A stretch of DNA of 13,125 nt from Candidatus Nanosynbacter colneyensis (GTDB lineage: Bacteria > Patescibacteriota > Saccharimonadia > Saccharimonadales > Saccharimonadaceae), in assembly GCA_024330325.1 (NCBI GenBank), contig JANDWE010000152.1:1-13125 (forward strand). The letters run 5' to 3'. The notes below the pieces were generated by a model, which saw only the letters and a program-made list of their open reading frames with translations, did not search any database and had not been told where the DNA came from. Made by a program: the position numbers and the translations under genes. Shown piece by piece: positions 1-6,691 of this stretch (its first letter is position 1; every line of letters begins with the position of its first letter).

Positions 1-3
1 ATT

Positions 4-11
4 TCTCCTTT
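4..11 (-). promoter_or_regulatory. Probable ribosome binding site of a gene off the left edge
   Basis: Read on the minus strand, positions 11 to 4 give AAAGGAGA, a good Shine-Dalgarno match, beginning 16 bases past the stop codon of the GT39 fragment (27-29). The window ends three bases later, so the start codon it would serve lies just outside. This suggests another minus-strand gene follows closely in the same transcription unit. It rests on this short motif alone. Confidence 0.45.
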
Positions 12-26
12 AGTTAAATTTATTTC

Positions 27-767
27 CTATGCAGACAGTTTGTATAATGTTACATCACTACCTCCATAATTAACGACTTTACCGTTTTTCTTAATCCAAT
101 TTGTGATTTCGCTATTTCCACCGTTTGGACCACTACCATGACCGCGTGAGCTAGCGGCGTAATATTTCAATTTGCCATCCGCCTCCAACTGATTATATTG
201 TTCAAGCGTGAGTGGCGTATCGCTACCGTTAAAGCCGCCAATTGCCATAACTGGCTGACCGCTGGTTAGCTGAATTGCCGCAGATTCATTCGCGCTATCC
301 ACCGCCACCAACCAAGTCGCACCATTTTGGTTTTGTAAAAGATACTGAACCAACGCACTATCTGCCTGAGATTTTTCATTATTGCTCCCCTGCATCGCTG
401 TTGAGCTCGGACCAGCCGTCGGAATGCTGCCCGTATGCGTAACGTTGACGGTCGACAGCGTGTAGACAACTGAAGCGGTCATACACGCAGCCACAGAGGT
501 GATAATTGCCAAGTTCTGAAGCCAACGTTTCGGCATATACAGATTAGCCAATAGCCCAATCATACCGATAGCCCCCAGAATACCAACAGTCCACATTAGC
601 CAAGTCATCGTACCAGCGTATCTAAGAATAATTATCGCAATCACCGCCGTTATGCCAACCAACATCGGCAAAATCCAAGCATACGACTTTCGCCTGACGT
701 ACGCGCCCCACAGAAACGGCACGCCGATTCCAACCAGAGCCGCCACAGCCGGTGCCATAACCACCAC
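27..767 (-). CDS. C-terminal part of a GT39 (YkcB/ArnT-like) membrane glycosyltransferase, separated by a frameshift
   Basis: This reading frame carries the 3' half of the membrane glycosyltransferase whose 5' half lies at 650-2608. It has about four hydrophobic segments (roughly residues 4-22, 30-50, 57-77 and 84-106), then a soluble tail of about 140 residues that should face outward. The tail contains ATWLVAV, PVMAIGGFNGSD and a Gly/Ser-rich stretch before EITNW, which I recall from the C-terminal domain of GT39 enzymes of the YkcB type. The frame is open from 791, and the codons just before the nominal GTG start read I-H-P-Y-Y, normally an internal motif of this family. There is no ribosome binding site before the GTG. 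It is therefore very likely not an independent gene but the rest of the upstream one, displaced by a -1/+2 change of frame. Either a real lesion or an assembly error is possible. Confidence 0.8.
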   Translation of the reverse strand: MVVMAPAVAALVGIGVPFLWGAYVRRKSYAWILPMLVGITAVIAIIILRYAGTMTWLMWTVGILGAIGMIGLLANLYMPKRWLQNLAIITSVAACMTASVVYTLSTVNVTHTGSIPTAGPSSTAMQGSNNEKSQADSALVQYLLQNQNGATWLVAVDSANESAAIQLTSGQPVMAIGGFNGSDTPLTLEQYNQLEADGKLKYYAASSRGHGSGPNGGNSEITNWIKKNGKVVNYGGSDVTLYKLSA

Positions 768-2608
768 GTAGTACGGATGAATCGTCCGCGATTAGTCCGC
801 GGAGCCTTGCGTAAAATCCATAAGAGCAGTCCGCCACTTGCCAATGCTAAGACTAGCAACCATGCGATGTTCGGCCCAAAATCATTATTGAATATCCTAA
901 ATACTCCCGTTTGCCCGCCAAATCCAGCGCCTCCAGGACCATGACCGCCACCAGGAGCACCGCCGCCCATTCCGCCAGGGCTTGCTATTGCCATACTAGT
1001 ACTGCTCGGAGGAGTTCCGCCACCTTCGCCGCCGCGGTTTCCTAATAGTCGACCAAAACCGTTATAGCCAAAAATCAAACTCCAAATACTATTGTCATTC
1101 GTACTACCAACCCACGGTCGATTGCCAGACGGCGTCAGCCAAACAAGCACGCTCCACCACAAAGTCGACACCGTTGTAATTACGCCCGCAAACATCAAAT
1201 GTAGAAATCGCGTAACAATTGGCGGCTTGGCGAATGCCAGATAGACAATTACCATCGCAGGTAAAACCATCAAGCCTTGGAGCATTTTCGTGTTAAATGC
1301 TAGTCCCGTAAATAGTCCCGCCAAACCAAGCCATAAAAGCGGTTGCCTACCCTCTAATGACCTGAGAAATGTGTAACCGCTGGCGGTGAGCATAAATGTC
1401 AAAATGGCATCTGGATTATTAAATCCGAACATCAACGCTGCAACAGGAGTTAACATTAATGTGACTGCGGAAATTATCGCACTAGTGAAGCCGAATTGTC
1501 GTTTCACTGCCGAATATAACAACCAGACCGAACCGACGCCCGCTAATACGCTTGGTAGTAACATTGAAAAGCTGGAAAATCCAAACAGTCGAGCGCTAAG
1601 TCCCATTATCATCGTCGCCAGCGAAGGCTTGTCGATTGAAACATAATTCGCCGCGTCCAAACTACCAAACAGCCACGCCGTCCAGTTTTGACTTGCTGCC
1701 TGAACCGCCGCCGCGTAATAACTGTTCGCCATGCCATTATGCATCGCGCCAAACAAATACAACGCGCCCGCCGCAATCAACAGCATCGGAAGAGCCATTT
1801 TCTCAATCCACGAACGATTGTCCAATTCCTTATTAACTCGATGCAGTCCTTTTAGATCATCGACCGCAGTTTTCACAATCTTCACGCGACTATCAGTATC
1901 TTCAATCCAAGTAACGGGTTGCTCGTGAATCGGCACGCCCGCGCGCTCCGTTTTAATCAAAAGCTCGGTGTCGAAGAACCACTCATTGTCCTTAATTTTT
2001 GGCAAAAATCTCTTCGCCACATCGCGACGAATTGCTTTAAATCCACACTGCGCATCGCTAAATTTGGTGCGCGACGTCAATTTGATAATCTTGTTATAAC
2101 ACCGTGAAATAAACTCCCGCTTAAAACCGCGGCTGGTCTTTGATTTTTTCATCAATCGAGAACCAATAGCCATGCCAGCTTCGCCCGCCACAAGCGGCTG
2201 AATCATCGGTAGAAAATCATCCAAGCTAGTGGATAAATCGACATCCATATACGCCAAAATATCCGCCTGACTGCTTTGCCAGACTTGCTTTAATGCTCGC
2301 CCGCGACCGCGTTTAGCCAGCCTTACAACACGAACTGATTGATGATTTTGCGCCAAGTTTTTCGCTATTTTTAAAGTGTTATCTTGACTGCCATTATCCG
2401 CGATCGTTATCTGATAGCGATATGGCAAATTTTCCATCATATATTCGTCAAGTGTTTCAATGCTGCTTTGAAGAGTTTTTTCCTCGTTCAGCACCGGCAC
2501 GACTATGTCGACAAATGGATTAACTATCGCCCGAAACGGCGATGGGCTAGAATCGGACGTAATAAGTCGCGACCTAGCTAATGGTTGGGGTGTGGTTATT
2601 GCTCTCAT
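650..2608 (-). CDS. GT2-GT39 fused glycosyltransferase (polyprenyl-phosphate sugar synthase plus membrane glycosyltransferase), 3' end out of frame
   Basis: Numbering from the ATG at 2608, residues about 32-260 form a GT2 domain of the dolichyl-phosphate-mannose-synthase/YkcC type: DIVVPVLNEE, a DNGSQDNT nucleotide-binding segment, DVD at 122-124 and an amphipathic tail. Residues about 268-604 are a multi-spanning GT39/PMT-like domain with NSYYAAAV, DKPS and a long Gly-rich outer loop at about 525-568. In this family the GT2 half makes a polyprenyl-phospho-sugar and the GT39 half transfers the sugar outside the membrane. Authentic sequence ends around KAPRT; the last ~45 residues are an out-of-frame read of the next segment, whose true frame continues at 27-791. 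I chose ATG 2608 over the TTG at 2626: neither has a clear ribosome binding site, but a TATAGT lies seven bases before the ATG, as at other leaderless starts here. The donor sugar cannot be read from sequence. Confidence 0.85.
   Translation of the reverse strand: MRAITTPQPLARSRLITSDSSPSPFRAIVNPFVDIVVPVLNEEKTLQSSIETLDEYMMENLPYRYQITIADNGSQDNTLKIAKNLAQNHQSVRVVRLAKRGRGRALKQVWQSSQADILAYMDVDLSTSLDDFLPMIQPLVAGEAGMAIGSRLMKKSKTSRGFKREFISRCYNKIIKLTSRTKFSDAQCGFKAIRRDVAKRFLPKIKDNEWFFDTELLIKTERAGVPIHEQPVTWIEDTDSRVKIVKTAVDDLKGLHRVNKELDNRSWIEKMALPMLLIAAGALYLFGAMHNGMANSYYAAAVQAASQNWTAWLFGSLDAANYVSIDKPSLATMIMGLSARLFGFSSFSMLLPSVLAGVGSVWLLYSAVKRQFGFTSAIISAVTLMLTPVAALMFGFNNPDAILTFMLTASGYTFLRSLEGRQPLLWLGLAGLFTGLAFNTKMLQGLMVLPAMVIVYLAFAKPPIVTRFLHLMFAGVITTVSTLWWSVLVWLTPSGNRPWVGSTNDNSIWSLIFGYNGFGRLLGNRGGEGGGTPPSSTSMAIASPGGMGGGAPGGGHGPGGAGFGGQTGVFRIFNNDFGPNIAWLLVLALASGGLLLWILRKAPRTNRGRFIRTTWWLWHRLWRLWLESACRFCGARTSGESRMLGFCRCWLA
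784..801. repeat. Short direct repeat at the frameshift junction
   Basis: The 7-mer GTCCGCG occurs at 784-790 and again at 795-801, a period of 11 bases, exactly where the glycosyltransferase changes frame. Removing 11 bases would restore the reading frame arithmetically. This may be a scar of slippage or of a deletion between short homologies. Confidence 0.6.
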
Positions 2609-2615
2609 GCAAACC

Positions 2616-2621
2616 ACTATA
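2616..2621 (-). promoter_or_regulatory. Possible -10 box of the GT2-GT39 gene
   Basis: TATAGT on the minus strand ends seven bases before the ATG at 2608, a spacing that would start the transcript at or next to the start codon. No convincing -35 box was found at 16-18 bases. The call rests on its similarity in position to the TATACT boxes at 3861-3866, 3877-3882 and 9390-9395. Confidence 0.3.
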
Positions 2622-2660
2622 AACAAGCATTCTGTAAAAATGCTTTAAAGGTCAACCAAA

Positions 2661-3338
2661 CTATTTCAAGTCAACACTAAACGGCGTAAAGTTAGTCTTA
2701 TCGTCATAAGCATCAACTTTTTCGACCTGTTTCATCTTATCTATTACGCGATATGTGATAGGCAAGAAAACAATCTCCACTACAGTCTTAAATACCCAGC
2801 CAATCAGAATATACGTCAGCATATTCATTCCCTGAAGTATTCCACCGAACGCAACAAAGGCGAATACTACAGTATCACATAATTCACCAACGACTGTCGA
2901 TCCAATTAATCGTAGCCATAGTTTTTTGCCCTTAGTTTTAACTTTTAATTTCGCCAATACAAACGAATTTAAAAATGATCCAGTCAAAAATGCGGCTAAG
3001 CTAGCTGCGACAATCCTCGGGAAGAATCCTAAAACCGCTTCATATGCAGCCTGATCCGCATACTCCGGCGCCGGTGGCATATAACGCACGATCGTAAAGC
3101 ACAGCACTGCCAAAAGCATAACGCCTAGCCCCACCCAAATCGCTCGTCGAGCATATTTATAGCCATAAATCTCAGTTAAAACATCGCCAAGAATATAAGA
3201 TATTGGGAATAAAATAGCTCCGCCATCTGTAATAATCGGACCAAAAGCAATTAATTTAGTCCCTGCTAAATTAGAGATTAATAATATAGCAGCAAATACA
3301 GCTAAAATAATGTCGTAATATTTGAAAGTTTTTCCCAT
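2661..3338 (-). CDS. yhhQ: Queuosine precursor transporter (YhhQ/VUT family)
   Basis: A 225-residue integral membrane protein with about six hydrophobic segments, the normal size for the vitamin-uptake-like (VUT) YhhQ family. Recognisable family stretches are LISNLAGTKLI with FGPIITDGG (about 21-41), FPISYILGDVLTEIYGYK (about 44-61), AAFLTGSFLNS near 115-125, GSTVVGELCDTVVFAFVAF near 146-164, and the late YILIGWVFKTVVEIVF helix. Members import preQ0/preQ1-type precursors used to make queuosine in the wobble position of GUN-anticodon tRNAs. The ATG at 3338 starts the family homology (KTFKYYDIIL), but no strong ribosome binding site precedes it. It lies 68 bases downstream of a tRNA-Asn on the same strand, and that tRNA is itself a queuosine target. 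It may be read from the tRNA promoter through the hairpin at 3367-3390. The exact substrate (preQ0, preQ1 or queuine) is not decidable here. Confidence 0.9.
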   Translation of the reverse strand: MGKTFKYYDIILAVFAAILLISNLAGTKLIAFGPIITDGGAILFPISYILGDVLTEIYGYKYARRAIWVGLGVMLLAVLCFTIVRYMPPAPEYADQAAYEAVLGFFPRIVAASLAAFLTGSFLNSFVLAKLKVKTKGKKLWLRLIGSTVVGELCDTVVFAFVAFGGILQGMNMLTYILIGWVFKTVVEIVFLPITYRVIDKMKQVEKVDAYDDKTNFTPFSVDLK

Positions 3339-3366
3339 AAAATATATCCGTTAAATAACCTACATA

Positions 3367-3390
3367 AAACTGCCCTATTAAGGACAGCTT
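3367..3390 (-). terminator. Hairpin after tRNA-Asn, possible terminator or attenuator
   Basis: On the minus strand AAGCTGTCC pairs with GGGCAGTTT around a six-base loop, a nine-pair stem with two G-U pairs, followed by a short T run (TTTT, then ATG). It begins 15 bases after the tRNA CCA end and lies 28 bases before the transporter start codon. The form suits a weak intrinsic terminator for the tRNA, or partial read-through into the transporter. It does not match a preQ1 riboswitch as I know that consensus. Confidence 0.5.
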
Positions 3391-3405
3391 CATAGAAAAC
3401 TAATT

Positions 3406-3480
3406 TGGCTCCGGCAGCTGGGCTCGAACCAGCGACCTATTGGTTAACAGCCAACCGCTCTACCACTGAGCTATGCCGGA
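3406..3480 (-). tRNA. tRNA-Asn (anticodon GTT)
   Basis: A full cloverleaf can be drawn on the minus strand: acceptor stem TCCGGCA/TGCCGGA, D arm GCTC-AGTGGTA-GAGC, anticodon arm with loop CTGTTAA (anticodon GTT), five-base variable region AGGTC, and T arm GCTGG-TTCGAGC-CCAGC. The discriminator is G and the CCA end is encoded at 3406-3408. The anticodon reads AAC/AAU (asparagine) and is one of the four GUN anticodons that Tgt modifies to queuosine in bacteria. It has its own promoter at 3492-3520 and sits between a LexA-type regulator and the queuosine-precursor transporter. Confidence 0.97.
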
Positions 3481-3491
3481 ATATGTGTTGT

Positions 3492-3520
3492 ATTATAGCG
3501 AGTTTTTGAATAGTTGTAAA
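3492..3520 (-). promoter_or_regulatory. Promoter of tRNA-Asn
   Basis: On the minus strand there is a -35 box TTTACA (3520-3515), a 17-base spacer and a perfect -10 box TATAAT (3497-3492). This puts the transcript start about five bases before the mature tRNA. The -35 box starts one base after the stop codon of the LexA-type gene. It is the strongest sigma70-type promoter in the window. Confidence 0.8.
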
Positions 3521-3521
3521 G

Positions 3522-3854
3522 TTACTGACGGACAATTTCCAATGCTTTTTTTAAAATCTCCACTTCCGAACGTGATTTTTCGTTATCTTCAGCTTCTCTC
3601 TTCTTAATTTCTTTCGCTAAATTCTGCCACCAAACTTCTTTTTTCTCACTACTCAGCGTCAAAGACCTAACTTCGCCGTCCTGCTTCTCCAAAAATCCCG
3701 CAGCCACCAAATTATCAACGTGTTTTGCTACCGTCGACACCGATTTATAGCCCAAAGCACGCATAATTTCTCGAAGCGTCGGACTATAGCCATTGCCCTT
3801 TATAAACCCATCGATAAAATCCAACATTATTTTTTGCTTTTTCGTCAGTTTCAT
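3522..3854 (-). CDS. LexA-type winged-helix DNA-binding protein lacking the autoprotease domain
   Basis: A 110-residue protein. Residues about 1-65 match the LexA N-terminal DNA-binding domain: KLTKKQKIMLDFI, then GYSPTLREIMRALGYKSVSTV, the recognition-helix region, and HVDNLVAAGFLEKQDGEVRSLTL as the wing. After about residue 72 comes a charged, probably coiled-coil tail (WWQNLAKEIKKREAEDNEKSRSE, then VEILKKALEIV). The S24 peptidase half of classical LexA (about 200 residues in total), with its Ser-Lys pair, is absent, so RecA-triggered self-cleavage is not possible. The start at ATG 3854 is preferred over the in-frame ATG at 3872: the LexA match begins there and a TATACT box ends six bases upstream. 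The gene diverges from the glycan operon over an interleaved promoter pair, so it could repress itself and that operon. That role is inferred. Confidence 0.8.
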   Translation of the reverse strand: MKLTKKQKIMLDFIDGFIKGNGYSPTLREIMRALGYKSVSTVAKHVDNLVAAGFLEKQDGEVRSLTLSSEKKEVWWQNLAKEIKKREAEDNEKSRSEVEILKKALEIVRQ

Positions 3855-3859
3855 ATCTA

Positions 3860-3883
3860 AAGTATACACCATACGCTATACTT
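3860..3883. promoter_or_regulatory. Interleaved divergent promoters with inverted-repeat -10 boxes
   Basis: AAGTATA (3860-3866) and TATACTT (3877-3883) form a perfect seven-base inverted repeat around a ten-base centre. Read outward, each arm is a TATACT -10 box whose last base is exactly six bases before an ATG: 3889 on the plus strand and 3854 on the minus strand. Both transcripts would then begin at or within a base of the start codon (leaderless). Each -10 box sits in the other promoter's spacer, so the two promoters should compete for polymerase. -35 boxes are weak. The repeat could also be an operator for the adjacent LexA-type protein. Confidence 0.6.
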
Positions 3884-3888
3884 AAAAT

Positions 3889-5286
3889 ATGGCAAAAAAA
3901 TACATTAACGACATTCGATTCTGGCTATTGGCTATTGTTATTTTTGGCGGCGGCTTTGCTTTACATCCCAGTGTCGGATTATCAATTCTGGATTTTTCAT
4001 CTTTGCGCATAGGATTATATCAAATCGTTGCCATAAGCCTACTATTATTTTCCTTGCTACTACTACTTAAAAAACGCCAAGAATTACTGAAAAACCGATG
4101 GCTAATAGGCGGATTTTTGGCAATTTTTATCGCCATTGCCGTCGGAATATTTTTCGCAGAAGCACGCCTGCGCACCGCGTTATATTCGTTATCGCTATTA
4201 TTCTTACTCGCCGTCGGATTATCCGCTGGCTTAATTTACGGGGAATTATCAAAATCAGAAAAACGCAAGCTCATCAGCGTTGGACTATGGAGCGGGCTGG
4301 TTTTTGGGATTTCAGCAATCATTCAGCTCATCGTCGCTACTTTTGAACCAACAGGATTTGGTACGCTTTGCGCTGGTTGTAAGGCCGACGTTTTTGGGTT
4401 TCCACGAATTAATTTATTCGCCGCCGAACCTCAGTTCTTCGCCAATTCTCTACTTCCAGCATTTTTCCTTGCACTCTTTCAATCAAAATCTCGCTTAGCC
4501 AAATTTAGCCTATTTTTCACAACTCTCGCCATATCTTTAACATTTTCCCGTGGCGGATTTTTAGCAATTTTTATCGCCATAATAGCCTTATTTATAATCG
4601 CTTCTATAAAACGAATCGACGCATCTTTTGTGCATAAAAAACTTCCAATCATCTTCACTGGATTACTATTTGGATTCGTCTTATTGTTCTCATCAGCCAA
4701 CATTAGATATGCCAACACGCCTTTCATTGCGCACAATACCTTCGTCAGTATGGTCGATCAATTATCTCTCGGTAAAATTAAGATTCCACAAAAATCCATC
4801 GTCAAAAATCCGTCACCAAAACCCGCCGAAAACGTTCCGTCAAGCAACAATTCTTTCCAGCCCGCTGGTTTTGTTGAAGCTTCCGCCAACGACAGACTCA
4901 GCGCTAGTGACTTAGCTATAAAATCTTGGCTGTCATCGCCACGAACATTCTTCTTCGGCGTCGGACTCGGCAATCTCGGTAATTTCATCCAAAAACACCT
5001 TCATATAAACGTCCCAGCAGACCAAACGGTATACGTTTTTTACATATTATTACTCAGCGGAATGGGAACCATCGGGTTATTCGCCCTTCTAATTGCTCCG
5101 TTAATAATCATATTTTTCGCCATAAAAAATATCCGTAAAATTAAAGCTCAATTTATCTTGTCGCTGACCATCGCGATATTCGTGCATTTCTGGTTTTTTG
5201 GCAGTTTCATAAATACGATTCATTGTTTTGCTATAATCGGCATATTTTTGTATAATTACCCCAGAGATTATGCGGAAAAAGTCTGA
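3889..5286 (+). CDS. O-antigen ligase/polymerase-like membrane protein (Wzy/WaaL family)
   Basis: A 465-residue polytopic membrane protein with ten or more hydrophobic segments. The Wzy_C-type core is marked by LTFSRGGFLA (SRGG at 220-223), followed by a hydrophobic block, a large outer loop (about 265-365) rich in Pro/Ser/Asn, and SPRTFFFGVGLGNLG, then TVYVFYILLLSGMG and the final helices. Such proteins polymerise lipid-linked repeat units or ligate finished glycans to an acceptor on the outer side of the membrane; sequence does not settle which. A short extracytoplasmic stretch includes CAGC (C161, C164). Transcription probably starts from TATACT at 3877-3882, giving a leaderless message. 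The 3' end overlaps the next gene by 17 nt, so it is the first gene of a four-gene operon with the phosphotransferase and two GT4 enzymes. Confidence 0.85.
   Translation: MAKKYINDIRFWLLAIVIFGGGFALHPSVGLSILDFSSLRIGLYQIVAISLLLFSLLLLLKKRQELLKNRWLIGGFLAIFIAIAVGIFFAEARLRTALYSLSLLFLLAVGLSAGLIYGELSKSEKRKLISVGLWSGLVFGISAIIQLIVATFEPTGFGTLCAGCKADVFGFPRINLFAAEPQFFANSLLPAFFLALFQSKSRLAKFSLFFTTLAISLTFSRGGFLAIFIAIIALFIIASIKRIDASFVHKKLPIIFTGLLFGFVLLFSSANIRYANTPFIAHNTFVSMVDQLSLGKIKIPQKSIVKNPSPKPAENVPSSNNSFQPAGFVEASANDRLSASDLAIKSWLSSPRTFFFGVGLGNLGNFIQKHLHINVPADQTVYVFYILLLSGMGTIGLFALLIAPLIIIFFAIKNIRKIKAQFILSLTIAIFVHFWFFGSFINTIHCFAIIGIFLYNYPRDYAEKV
5251..5256 (+). promoter_or_regulatory. Possible internal -10 box ahead of the phosphotransferase gene
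   Basis: A perfect TATAAT lies inside the end of the ligase gene, 13 bases before the ATG at 5270, so an internal transcript with a very short leader is possible. No good -35 box stands at the usual spacing, and AT-rich coding DNA gives such matches by chance. Confidence 0.2.
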
Positions 5287-6691
5287 TTTTTACTTCAAAA
5301 TTGCTCTGGTCGTTCTTGATATCTTAGCTTTGTTAAGTGCATTTACTATTGCCTATATTTTGCGAATTTCCCTGGATCCTAGACCATTCCATATCAGCAT
5401 CAATGCCATGGATTTTATCACTTCTATCTTTATGACGTTGCCGTTGTGGATTGTGATGTTCTATTTCTTTGGTTTATACGACCGAGAGATTTACACACAC
5501 CCATTGCGAAACTTTGGACGAATACTTTTAGCGTCAATAACTGGAATTATGATTATGATTTCCGTGACGTTCTTTACCAACACTCCATTATTCCCAGCCA
5601 AACTCGTCGCTGGTTATGCCACCGGAATTGGTTTTATTTTACTAATGATTTTCCGCAGTGCCGCCAATATTGTTCGTCTGAAACTATTAAAACGCGGCTT
5701 GGGAGCTCGCCGTGTTATATTAATTGGCAATTGTGACTTAACTCACGTTCTGGCTGATTTTATAGAAACTAATCCGCTGACCGGCTTTAAGATTAGCGGA
5801 ATTGTTGCGCAATCCCAGTTCATTCCTATTGAATTAAAAAAGCTTCGACGCTCATCATTAGAATCGGCGCTCACCAGAGATAAAATTGACGTCATCATCC
5901 AAACCGATTCAAAAAACGTTAGCGAACATTATCAAATTGCCCAGAAACATTATCTGGATTTCTATCAAGCGCCGGAATTCGACGGAATTATGACCACCAA
6001 ACACACTATTGATATCATCGACTCCGTGCCGCTAATTCACACTCATCCGACGCCGTTAATGGGCTATGGGCGAATTGTTAAACGGATTATGGACGTTGTG
6101 GGCGGGACAATTGGGATTATCATCGCCTCGCCAATTATGCTTTTGGTGGCAATTGCCGTAAAAATCAGCGACCCTGCGGGACCAATTTTAATGCACGGCA
6201 AACAGCAGAAACGCCTCACTCGCTACAATCGACCGTTTAAGGTCTACAAATTCCGCTCGCATTACGCAAAGTTTGATGGCAAAACCGACGAAGAAGTGTT
6301 TCGAATGGTTGGCAAGCCTGAGCTAATTGAAGAATACCGTAAAAACGGCGACAAGCTTGATCATGATTTTCGTGTGACGCCAGTTGGTCGATTTATTCGT
6401 CGCTTCAGTCTTGATGAATTGCCACAATTATTCAACGTCGTAAAGGGCGACATCAGCCTAGTCGGACCGCGAGCGCTAGTGCCACACGAATTAAGCGCCT
6501 ACGACAAAAAACACGTTTTATTGGCAGTCAAGTCTGGGTTAACTGGACTTGCAGTAGTATCTGGCCGACGCAGCATCAGCTTTGAAGAACGGCGACGAAT
6601 TGACTTATATTATGTTCAAAACTGGAGTCTCTGGCTGGACATTACAATTTTATTAAAAACCTGCTTGGTTATTTTCCAGAAAGATAATTAA
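5270..6691 (+). CDS. Polyprenyl glycosylphosphotransferase (WbaP-type sugar transferase)
   Basis: A 473-residue membrane enzyme that starts lipid-linked glycan assembly by moving a sugar-1-phosphate from a nucleotide sugar to polyprenyl phosphate. The N-terminal half has about four transmembrane segments (roughly 9-31, 48-70, 85-102 and 112-130). A Rossmann-like CoA_binding_3-type domain follows (RRVILIGNCD at 147-156 to about 250). The catalytic bacterial sugar transferase domain runs from about 267, with KRIMDVVGG, a reentrant hydrophobic segment, KVYKFRS (324-330), FSLDELPQL with the Asp-Glu pair D382/E383, and GDISLVGPRAL. The motif usually written KFRTM is KFRSH here. Length is typical of the long WbaP/CpsE class. 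It overlaps the ligase gene by 17 nt and the next gene by 1 nt (TAATG), indicating translational coupling. The first sugar is unknown. Confidence 0.93.
   Translation: MRKKSDFYFKIALVVLDILALLSAFTIAYILRISLDPRPFHISINAMDFITSIFMTLPLWIVMFYFFGLYDREIYTHPLRNFGRILLASITGIMIMISVTFFTNTPLFPAKLVAGYATGIGFILLMIFRSAANIVRLKLLKRGLGARRVILIGNCDLTHVLADFIETNPLTGFKISGIVAQSQFIPIELKKLRRSSLESALTRDKIDVIIQTDSKNVSEHYQIAQKHYLDFYQAPEFDGIMTTKHTIDIIDSVPLIHTHPTPLMGYGRIVKRIMDVVGGTIGIIIASPIMLLVAIAVKISDPAGPILMHGKQQKRLTRYNRPFKVYKFRSHYAKFDGKTDEEVFRMVGKPELIEEYRKNGDKLDHDFRVTPVGRFIRRFSLDELPQLFNVVKGDISLVGPRALVPHELSAYDKKHVLLAVKSGLTGLAVVSGRRSISFEERRRIDLYYVQNWSLWLDITILLKTCLVIFQKDN

Noticed and set aside
784..801. Mobile-element target-site duplication
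   Set aside because: The repeats are only 7 bases, 4 bases apart, with no inserted element or terminal inverted repeats.
650..837. Out-of-frame tail of the GT2-GT39 frame and a 71-codon frame at 622-837 as real small proteins
   Set aside because: They overlap the frameshift region, are rich in Trp/Arg/Cys as expected for off-frame reading of helix codons, and the third frame there carries the conserved HPYY motif.
1386..2581. Several plus-strand open frames of 60-90 codons opposite the GT2-GT39 gene
   Set aside because: They are antisense shadows of a clear coding region, with no ribosome binding sites and no family resemblance.
3339..3405. preQ1 riboswitch ahead of the queuosine-precursor transporter
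   Set aside because: The leader is only about 67 bases and holds one simple hairpin. I could not fit the preQ1-I or preQ1-II conserved core. A covariance-model search would settle it.
4098..4988. Open frames on both strands inside the ligase gene, including an 85- and a 95-codon frame
   Set aside because: Alternative-frame reads of a well-supported membrane protein, with compositions unlike real proteins.
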